Assembly: GCA_963834755.1 (NCBI GenBank)
Contig: CAWICQ010000001.1
Location: 1 to 64,000 of the forward strand
Length of the DNA: 64,000 nt
Reading direction: 5' to 3'
DNA from: Dokdonella_A sp963834755
GTDB taxonomy: Bacteria; Pseudomonadota; Gammaproteobacteria; Xanthomonadales; Rhodanobacteraceae
Below, one piece after another: positions 36,892 through 44,399 of this stretch (its first letter is position 1; every line of letters starts with the position of its first letter). The notes below the pieces were generated by a model. The model was not told the DNA's origin, did not search any database, and saw nothing but the letters and a program-made list of their open reading frames with translations. The position numbers and the translations under genes are program-made.

Positions 36892-38097
36892 TCAAACCCG
36901 GCGCATGCGCGCAAACAAGCCGCCCAACTCCCTCACCGCGGCTTCGGAGACCGCCCGATCGGGCGTCAGATCACTGTTGTTGAAATTGCCGGTATCACCG
37001 ATCACCTGCACGAGCACGCCATCGCTGCGCGGCACGGTACTGAGGTGGCCGGTATAAAGGCTGTACGTGACTTCCGGTTGCGGGATGAGTCGCGCCGTCT
37101 GTCCGCGTACCGGAATGATCGAATCATCCTTGAACAGTGCCCGTGCGCCGTAACCGGTCGCGTTGATCAGCGTTTTCTCCGGCAGCTTCATGAGCTCGCG
37201 CGGATCGTGGAACTCGCGCACTTCGATCTTGCCGCCAGCGGCCAGGAAATCGGACATCAGCATGTGGGCGTACGCGCTGATGTTGAACATCATGATCGTG
37301 TAGCGCCGCACGTAGGCCTGCGGAAACGGATGACTTCCGGCCGCAAGCTCGACCGAGTGCGGCGTGAGATCGTGCACGCGTGCGTGAAAGCTGCCGTACT
37401 CGGGTTCGTCGGCAACGGGCGGCTCGGGATGGTCGAATGGCTGATCCGACACCGCGTAACCTTCGATCCATTCGATCGGTTTGCCGGGCAAACCGAGAAG
37501 GCTCTGATATGTACGAAACGATGTGCGCGTCATCTCCTCCCAGCGATCTCCGAACGCCGCCGCGTGCTCGGCGTCGCAGATGCGCGAATCCGGCGTCCAT
37601 AGTCCCGATGCGCGCATCGAATAGACATCCGGCGGAAGTTCCCTCGCGTAGATGCGCACGCTGAGCCCCGCGCGCTGCGCCAGCAAGGCGGACGTGAGAC
37701 CAAGCGCGCCGCAACCGATCACGCCGATCTGTCGCGCGCCGGTCGCTTGCGCCATGCGCAGCGCCAGCGCGCTCGATCCCCATGACAGCGACCATCCGCT
37801 GCCGCCATGCCCGTAGTTGTGCACGATCGTCTTGTGGTCGAGCCGTTCGGTTTCGATGCGCGGCCCGGCCGCGCGGAACGGGCGCGTGCAGACGTAAACA
37901 CCGGTGATGCGATCGGGCGTCGCCTTGATCGGCGCAATTTCCGCGACGTCCGCTTGCAGTCGCGCGACCGGAGTTAGGGGAATCGCGTCCGAAGACTTCG
38001 CCGTTACGATCGGCTGTCTTGCGCAGGCTGCGAGCGGAACCGCAGATGCGGCGGCCAGCGTGACGCCGGCCTGGCGCAGGAAGTCGCGTCTTTGCAC
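36892..38097 (-). CDS. FAD-dependent D-amino-acid-oxidase-like oxidoreductase, Tat-exported
   Basis: A 401-residue flavoprotein. The leader MQRRDFLRQAGVTLAAASAVPLAACA combines a twin-arginine motif with a possible lipobox (LAAC). The dinucleotide-binding region follows a conserved HNYGHGGSGWSLSWGSS block, then IGVIGCGALGLTSALLAQRAGL. The C-terminus carries the second FAD and substrate segments (LINATGYGARALF, IIPVRGQTARLIP, QVIGDTGNFNNS). This arrangement is that of the DAO family (D-amino-acid or D-aspartate oxidase type), which oxidatively deaminates amino acids to keto acids and peroxide. The true substrate is uncertain. The protein kinase gene lies 43 bases downstream of its start on the same strand, upstream in transcription. 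Confidence 0.85.
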   Translation of the reverse strand: MQRRDFLRQAGVTLAAASAVPLAACARQPIVTAKSSDAIPLTPVARLQADVAEIAPIKATPDRITGVYVCTRPFRAAGPRIETERLDHKTIVHNYGHGGSGWSLSWGSSALALRMAQATGARQIGVIGCGALGLTSALLAQRAGLSVRIYARELPPDVYSMRASGLWTPDSRICDAEHAAAFGDRWEEMTRTSFRTYQSLLGLPGKPIEWIEGYAVSDQPFDHPEPPVADEPEYGSFHARVHDLTPHSVELAAGSHPFPQAYVRRYTIMMFNISAYAHMLMSDFLAAGGKIEVREFHDPRELMKLPEKTLINATGYGARALFKDDSIIPVRGQTARLIPQPEVTYSLYTGHLSTVPRSDGVLVQVIGDTGNFNNSDLTPDRAVSEAAVRELGGLFARMRRV

Positions 38098-38140
38098 GGG
38101 TGTTCTCCGGGTCGGCCAGAGTTTCCGCTATGGCAGTAGT

Positions 38141-40813
38141 CTATCGATACCTTCGTGCAGTAACGGGGTGCGTAAGTGCACGCTGCGGATCTTCAATGGC
38201 TGATCGAATTCGGGTCAATTGAACGGGACGATTCGCAAAAGTCGACTGCGCGCGCACCGCAACCTCCCGCAGCGCGGCCTGCGCACCGTCGCGGTCTCCC
38301 AAGGCGTAGCGGGAAAGGCCGACGTGCAACAGACTGTAGATCATCAACCGATGTTCCGCGGGAAATTTCGCGCTCAGGATCCTGGCCGATTGATCACAAT
38401 CTTGCTTGGCCTCGTCATAGCGTCCGAGCGCGAGGAAAGCCTGGCAGCGCCCATCCAGCGTCTCGGCGACTTCGACGCTTTCCGAATCAAGCGACTTGCG
38501 GCGCAAATCCAGCGCCTGTTCAAAACCATCCAGCGCCGCGGCGAAGTTGCCGCGGTCTAGGTTTACCAACGCCCTATCATGGATCGGATTCGAGACCGAC
38601 GGGTGGTTGTCGCCGAGGGCTTGCCGGTATGCGCGCTCGGCAACAGCGTAATACTCCAACGCTTTGTCAAACTGCTGTTCTTGCCTGGCGATCTCTCCAA
38701 GCAAATCCTGAGCTGCTGCATAGCCGGGGTGCGCAGGTCCAAGAGTCTTGAGAAAATTTGCCGAGACAGCGTCCATCGCCCGTTCGGCTTTGCTCAACTC
38801 GCCGAGTTCGACGAGAACAAGTGCCAGATTCATTTTGGTACCGCTTACGTAGACCTGAGTGTCGCTGTGCTCGCCGTAGTACTTCTGATAGAGAGCAAGT
38901 GCTTGATCGAATTCGGCCTGTGCAGAAGGAATGTCATCCAGCACAAGCAACAATGTACCGTAGTTGTTATGAGCGCTCGCCGTGTCTGCAGTCTTGTAGC
39001 TATCTGCGGTATCTCCAGCTGAGTCGATCTCCTTTTCCAGCCTGATGGAAGACGCAAAATCGTCGCGGGCGGCCCGATAGTCTCCGAGTGACTTGAATGC
39101 GAGTGCGCGGTAGTTGAGTGCACCCGCCCGCCAAACCGAGTCCTGAGTGCTGTGGCCTAACGTCGATATGGCGTCGTCCAGCAATCGGATAGCCGCCTTC
39201 AGATCACCTTGTTGATACACGACCCATGCCAGGTTTGTCAGATAGTGGCCAACGTCTGTTGGATTCGGGTGCGGTGTCGTCCGCAGCGTCGCAACGGCCT
39301 TTTCCAAAAGCGGACGTGCGCGACGGTAGTCGCCGAGCATCGAATAGACACGCCCAATCACGCCGAGCAACTGCCCGCGTTGTTCGGGGAGGCTTGCCAT
39401 TTCATGATCGAGTTGTTCGGCGCCGCGGTCGAGTATCTGATTGGCGGTGAGCTTTTCGCCACGATTAATACCCGGATCGGAGACTTTGAAGAGGCTGATC
39501 AAGAAATTCGCCACCGTGTTCGCGCGGTCCGCTTCTGCGGTGGCAAGATGGGACTGGCGCACCGCGACGAGGGTTGTCGCAGCCAACGCCATGAAGGCCA
39601 TGACGGTCGCGGCAACGGTGTAACGCCAACGCTGCACAAAGCGCCACGTGAAGTACAGCGGGCCGGCACGACGCGCATTGACGGGTCGGCCGTCGAGATA
39701 GGCGTCGAGGTCTGCGATCATCGCATCCATCGAGCGGTAGCGGTCTTCGGGCGCCTTTGCCAATGCCGTGCGCGCGATCGCATCCAAGTCTGCGGTCAAT
39801 TGCCGTCGCAGGCGCTTCGACGTCTCTTTGTCGGCCGCGCCTTCTCCCATTTCAAGCGCTTGCGCCAACGTCATGGGCTCTTGCTCCGTGACGGCCCGCG
39901 CCCATTCGAGACTGTCGTCTGGATCCGCGCGATATGGCAGCCGACCCGTCAGCACGACGAAACACAACACGCCGAATTGGTAAACGTCCGTGGCTACGGT
40001 GACTGCGCCGTTGTGGAACTGTTCCGGCGCCGCGTACGCGGGTGTCATCGGGCCTGCGTTCGCTTGCGTCGTTGTTGAGTCGGTCCGATTGTCGAGCAGC
40101 TTTGCCAAGCCAAAATCGACGAGCTTGGCCTGGCAATCGGCCGTGACGAGCACGTTCGAGGGTTTGATGTCGCGGTGCACGACGAGGTTCTGATGCGCAT
40201 ACGCCAGCGCCGAGGCGACCTGCAACAGGAGACGCACGCGCGCGGTGATGGCGAGATGTCGGCAGAAATCCGAGACGGCTTCGCCGTCGACGTACTCCAT
40301 CGTGTAAAACGCTTGACCCTCTTGGGTGCGCCCGCCGTCGAACAACAGTGCGATACCGGGGTGCTTCAATGCCGCAAGAATGCGGCGCTCGCGTTCGAAG
40401 CGCTCTTCGGTCGTCGCCGTAGCGAACGCATTGCGTACGAGCTTGAGCGCGACCTGCTGTGCGAAATCCTGACTGGTGCGCTCGGCGAGGTAGACGGCAC
40501 CCATCCCGCCCGCGCCGAGCAGGCGCACGAGACGATACGGACCGACCGTCTGTCCGACGCGGGTCTGGTCGAGAACGGCATCATCCTTGATCGAGTCGGC
40601 GACGGCCGGCACCGCCAGGTCCATCGCGTTGGCCATGGATTGCTGGCCGAGCGTTTCGTGTTGCGCGAGCACGCGAACGAGATCATCGCGCAACGCAGCG
40701 TCTTCGCCATCGAGTGAATCGACGAACGCGCGGCGCGCGTCGCCATCGACCTCGAGTGCCCGATCCAGGAGTTGGCGCAGACGTTTCCAGGATTCGGGGC
40801 CGATGGCTTTCAT
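38141..40813 (-). CDS. Membrane-anchored serine/threonine protein kinase with TPR repeats
   Basis: An 890-residue PknB-type kinase. The kinase domain spans about residues 92-370: glycine loop LLGAGGMGAVYLA, lysine K124 in VALKL, catalytic HRDIKPSN at 213-220 and DFG at 233-235. A single transmembrane helix lies near residue 400 (YTVAATVMAFMALAATTLV), and the remaining 470 residues are tetratricopeptide repeats, probably periplasmic. Proteins of this plan are common in Xanthomonadales, often beside an ECF sigma factor; none is seen here. The TPR part has a visibly lower GC content than its neighbours. Substrate and signal are unknown. Confidence 0.93.
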   Translation of the reverse strand: MKAIGPESWKRLRQLLDRALEVDGDARRAFVDSLDGEDAALRDDLVRVLAQHETLGQQSMANAMDLAVPAVADSIKDDAVLDQTRVGQTVGPYRLVRLLGAGGMGAVYLAERTSQDFAQQVALKLVRNAFATATTEERFERERRILAALKHPGIALLFDGGRTQEGQAFYTMEYVDGEAVSDFCRHLAITARVRLLLQVASALAYAHQNLVVHRDIKPSNVLVTADCQAKLVDFGLAKLLDNRTDSTTTQANAGPMTPAYAAPEQFHNGAVTVATDVYQFGVLCFVVLTGRLPYRADPDDSLEWARAVTEQEPMTLAQALEMGEGAADKETSKRLRRQLTADLDAIARTALAKAPEDRYRSMDAMIADLDAYLDGRPVNARRAGPLYFTWRFVQRWRYTVAATVMAFMALAATTLVAVRQSHLATAEADRANTVANFLISLFKVSDPGINRGEKLTANQILDRGAEQLDHEMASLPEQRGQLLGVIGRVYSMLGDYRRARPLLEKAVATLRTTPHPNPTDVGHYLTNLAWVVYQQGDLKAAIRLLDDAISTLGHSTQDSVWRAGALNYRALAFKSLGDYRAARDDFASSIRLEKEIDSAGDTADSYKTADTASAHNNYGTLLLVLDDIPSAQAEFDQALALYQKYYGEHSDTQVYVSGTKMNLALVLVELGELSKAERAMDAVSANFLKTLGPAHPGYAAAQDLLGEIARQEQQFDKALEYYAVAERAYRQALGDNHPSVSNPIHDRALVNLDRGNFAAALDGFEQALDLRRKSLDSESVEVAETLDGRCQAFLALGRYDEAKQDCDQSARILSAKFPAEHRLMIYSLLHVGLSRYALGDRDGAQAALREVAVRAQSTFANRPVQLTRIRSAIEDPQRALTHPVTARRYR

Positions 40814-40883
40814 GGTTCGTGCTCGGGCGGCGACACACTCCTTGCGAGTTGTGCGCGCGAGTTTGTCGGTCCGGATCGGCGGA

Positions 40884-42696
40884 TCAGCCGGTCGCCGTCT
40901 GTGCGGGTCTCAAGGAAGCTTCAAGCTCACGCGCGACGCGCTGCTGTTCGTTCCGGAGCGCCTCTGGCGTGCGTGCTCCGAATGAATCGAGATAGCGACC
41001 GATATCGGCGATCTCCTTGCGCCAATGTTCCGGGTCGACATCGAGCAGCGCATCCAGCGCGCGATCGGCGAGACGCAGCCCCTCGACGCGCAGATCGCGC
41101 TTGCGCGGCACGTAGCCGATCGGGGTTTCTTCGGCGTGCGCCGTGCCTTCGCAGCGGCCGATGATCCATTCGAGCACGCGCAGGTTCTCGCCGTAGCCCG
41201 GCCAGAGGAATTTGCCGTCGATGCCTTTGCGGAACCAGTTCACGTGGAAGATCTTCGGCAAGTTGGCGCCGGGTTTGTCGAAGGAGAGCCAGTGCGCGAA
41301 GTAGTCACCGTAGTTGTAGCCGCAGAACGGTTTCATTGCCATCGAGTCGCGGCGCAGCACGCCGACCTGGCCGGTCGCGGCGGCGGTCGTTTCCGAACCC
41401 ATCGATGCGCCGACGAGCACGCCGTGCTTCCAGTCGCGCGCTTCGAACACGAGCGGCACGAGCGATGGGCGGCGTCCACCGAAAATGATCGCGGAGATCG
41501 GCACGCCTTGCGCGTCTTCGGCGCGCGGCGACCAGCTCGGACATTGCTTCGCCGATACGGTGAAGCGTGAATTCGGATGTGCGGCCGGGCCATTCTTCGC
41601 ATCGTGCGGCCGGCCCTGCCAATCTTTCACCGGCGCGCCGGGCAGGCCTTCCCACCACGGCTGGTCGTCCGCGGTGACGGCGACGTTGGTGAAGATCGCA
41701 TCGTGCCGGGTGGTCGCGAGCGCGTTCGGATTCGTCGACGCGCTGGTGCCGGGCGCGACGCCAAAATAGCCGGCTTCCGGATTGATCGCCCACAAGCGGC
41801 CGTCGGGCCCCGGTGTCATCCAGCAGATGTCGTCGCCGATGGTCCAGACCTTCCAGCCATCCTTGCGATAGCTCTCGGGCGGAATCAGCATCGCGAGATT
41901 GGTCTTGCCGCACGCGGAAGGAAACGCTGCGGCGACGTAATGTGTTTCGCCTTCGGGGCTCTCGATGCCGACGATCAGCATGTGCTCGGCGAGCCAGCCC
42001 TCGTCGCGCGCCTGCCAGCTCGCGATGCGCAGCGCGTGGCATTTCTTGCCGAGCAGCGCGTTGCCGCCGTAGCCGGAGCCGATCGACTTGATCGAGAGCT
42101 CCTCGGGGAAATGCATGATGAAGCGCTTTTCCGGATCGAGCTCGCCGATCGAATGCAGTCCCTTCACGAACGTCTCTTCCCGCTCGCCGCGAGCGGCTCG
42201 CTCGAGGCCCTCGCGCTCGATGCGCGCAAGCGCCGGCGCGCCCATGCGCGTCATGATGCACATGTTGGCGACGACATAGGGACTATCGGTGATCTCGACG
42301 CCGCAGCGTGCGATCGGCGAATCGATCGGGCCCATGCAGTACGGGACCACGTACATCGTGCGGCCGCGCATCGCGCCGGCGAACAGCGCATCGACTTTCG
42401 CGTGGGCCTCGGCCGGGTCCATCCAGTTGTTGTTCGGGCCGGCGTCTTCCTTGTCCTTCGTGCAGACGAAGGTCAGGTGTTCGACGCGCGCGACATCGGA
42501 AGGATTCGAGCGATGCAGCCAGCAGTTCGGATGCGTTTCGTTCGTTCAGCGCGATCAGCGTGCCGTCCCGCTCCATCGTGCGGATCAGCTCGCGGTATTC
42601 CGCATCGGATCCGTCGCACCAGTGCACCGCATCGGGCTGCGTGAGTCGGGCGACCTCGTCGACCCATCGGTTCAACGCTTGGAGCTTGCTGGACAT
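40884..42696 (-). pseudogene. pckG: GTP-dependent phosphoenolpyruvate carboxykinase (one frameshift)
   Basis: This enzyme converts oxaloacetate and GTP to phosphoenolpyruvate in gluconeogenesis. From ATG 42696 (MSSKLQALNRWVDEVARLTQ) the frame is normal to about 42540, where one extra T on the plus strand (in GTTTCG) breaks it. Skipping that base gives LNERTHPNCWLHRSNPSDVA and then GPNNNWMDPAEAHAKVDALF, restoring a protein of about 603 residues. The P-loop-like block FPSACGKTNLAMLIPP and the NFSKPGANLPKIF-type region typical of the GTP class are present. Substrate-binding residues appear intact. The frameshift is probably a sequence error, because PEPCK is otherwise perfect. Confidence 0.85.
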
Positions 42697-42806
42697 TGGC
42701 AGAGGTGGCGCCACGGGCTGCGCCGCTTGCGAAAGGATGCGCTCGACGTTAGCGGCGCCGGGTGACCATTGCAAGGCGGTCCGCCGCAATGGTGCTAACG
42801 CTTTTT

Positions 42807-43388
42807 TCAGGTCGGGATCAGCGTGGCGATGACGTGTTCGACGTAAGCCTCGAATTCTTCATGATTAAGGCGTGGCAGGCCAAGCTGCAGCGAAAGCTGA
42901 AGAAATCCTGTGTACGCGGAATACGCCAGCCGCGCGCGGTGCGATGCGGCGCGGCGGTCGAATCCCGCCTGGCGGTAGGCGAGGGTGAGCACGTCCAATC
43001 GACGCTGCGAAACCCGCGTCATCACGGGCTTGACCAGCGGATGATCGAGCGATTGCATCAGCGCCGCGTAGATCACATGCGACTGCATCTCGCGGCTGAC
43101 GCGCAAGAAAAGCTCCCGCAGGCGCGCGCGCGGATCGGCGATCGGCTCGACCTTGGCCATGATCTCGTCTTCGTCGCGCCGTTCCCAGCGTTCGAGCGCG
43201 GCCTTGATCAGTGCCTCGCGGGTCGGGAAATGCCAGTAGAAACTGCCCTTGGTGACGCCGAGCCGGCGCGCCAGCGACTCCACGGCGACGGCGCCGAGTC
43301 CACTTTCGGCCAGCATGTCCAGCGCCGCCTGCTCCCAGTCGGCCGACGACAGGCGGCCCCGGGGTTCCAGCTTGGTGACAGCGACCAT
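42807..43388 (-). CDS. TetR-family transcriptional regulator
   Basis: A repressor of about 193 residues with the N-terminal helix-turn-helix (AVESLARRLGVTKGSFYWHFPTREALIKAAL, about residues 35-65) and a helical ligand-binding C-terminus. It is divergent from the hydrolase and acyl-CoA dehydrogenase genes, so it probably controls them, as PsrA- and FadR-like TetR proteins control fatty-acid oxidation in proteobacteria. The ligand would then be an acyl-CoA, which is an inference from position. The ATG at 43388 is chosen; another at 43418 is possible. A palindrome in the divergent promoter is a candidate operator. Confidence 0.85.
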   Translation of the reverse strand: MVAVTKLEPRGRLSSADWEQAALDMLAESGLGAVAVESLARRLGVTKGSFYWHFPTREALIKAALERWERRDEDEIMAKVEPIADPRARLRELFLRVSREMQSHVIYAALMQSLDHPLVKPVMTRVSQRRLDVLTLAYRQAGFDRRAASHRARLAYSAYTGFLQLSLQLGLPRLNHEEFEAYVEHVIATLIPT

Positions 43389-43468
43389 CCAGGCAGTGTG
43401 CCCGAGAAGCGAGCACATTTGAAGTCAGATCGAGGATATTTAGAATCCACTCAATAAGATAGATTACC

Positions 43469-43482
43469 ATACGCAAGCGTAT
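43469..43482. promoter_or_regulatory. Candidate operator for the TetR regulator
   Basis: ATACGC-AA-GCGTAT is a perfect inverted repeat between the divergent TetR and hydrolase genes, 72 bases before the hydrolase start, in an AT-rich patch. TetR proteins bind palindromes of this size. The match is positional only. Confidence 0.4.
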
Positions 43483-43553
43483 TGATTTCCTCGGAGACGC
43501 GTTCCATACTGTCGCGTATGGCCTGTGTCGTCCCTCCGCGTCCGGAATCTGCC

Positions 43554-44399
43554 ATGCGCCGGCTCGAAAGCCGCGACGGCGTTGCCTTGGCGCTCGAAAC
43601 GCGCGGCGAGCCCGGTCGACCCGGCATCGTCTTCGCGCACGGCTTCGGCCAGACCCGGCGTGCCTGGGCCGGCAGCGCGGCCACGTTGGCCGAACGCGGC
43701 TATTTCACCGTGACCTACGACGCCCGAGGCCACGGCGACAGCGGCTGGCGCCAGGAGAAGCCATACGACTGGGAGCAGATGCGCGACGATCTCGTCGCCG
43801 TCGTCGGCGCGCTCTCATCGCCGCCGGTTCTGGTCGGCGCATCGATGGGCGGCCTCGTGGGTCTCGCCGCCGAAGGCATGGACGGTCCGCTGTTTCGCGC
43901 GCTCGTGCTGGTGGATGTCACACCGCGCTGGGAACCTCGCGGCGTCGACCGCATCTTTAATTTCATGCGCGCGCATCCGCACGGATTCGATTCGCTCGAT
44001 CAAGCCTCCGCGGCGATCGCGGCGTATCTGCCGCACCGCGGCGAGCGCAAATCGCCGCAGCGCCTGCGCGCGCTGCTCGACGATGACGGCCACGGGCGCC
44101 TGCGCTGGCATTGGGATCCGCGCCTGCTCGACGAGCTCGCGCGCGGCAGCGAGAGCCAGCAACCGCTGCTGCTCGAAGCGGCGCGCCGCATCCGCATTCC
44201 GACGCTGCTGATCAGCGGCGGCGCGAGCGACGTCGTGTCGCCCGCGACGATCGACGAATTCCTTTCACTCGTGCCGCACGCGCAGCACATCGTCGTGCCG
44301 CACGCCACGCACATGGTCGCAGGCGACGATAACATCGTCTTTACCCATCACGTGATGCAGTTCCTGGGGACGCTCGGGGACAAGGAGTCTCAGTCATGA
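43554..44399 (+). CDS. Alpha/beta-hydrolase
   Basis: A 281-residue hydrolase. The nucleophile elbow is GASMGG (about residues 91-96), preceded by the oxyanion segment FAHGFGQTRRAW and the block TYDARGHGDSGW; an aspartate follows in ISGGASDVVSPA and the catalytic histidine in VPHATHMVAGDDN. The sequence suggests an esterase, lactonase or thioesterase; the substrate is not visible. Its stop overlaps the start of the acyl-CoA dehydrogenase gene by ATGA, so the two are translationally coupled, and a role in fatty-acid or polyester breakdown is likely. ATG 43554 begins the conserved domain; earlier in-frame codons are not conserved-looking. Confidence 0.85.
   Translation: MRRLESRDGVALALETRGEPGRPGIVFAHGFGQTRRAWAGSAATLAERGYFTVTYDARGHGDSGWRQEKPYDWEQMRDDLVAVVGALSSPPVLVGASMGGLVGLAAEGMDGPLFRALVLVDVTPRWEPRGVDRIFNFMRAHPHGFDSLDQASAAIAAYLPHRGERKSPQRLRALLDDDGHGRLRWHWDPRLLDELARGSESQQPLLLEAARRIRIPTLLISGGASDVVSPATIDEFLSLVPHAQHIVVPHATHMVAGDDNIVFTHHVMQFLGTLGDKESQS

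Noticed and set aside
42537..42547. A TTCG tandem repeat as a four-base slippage in the PEPCK gene
   Set aside because: Removing four bases also restores the frame, but removing one T keeps the family spacing between LNE and HPNCWLHRS, so a one-base insertion is the better explanation.
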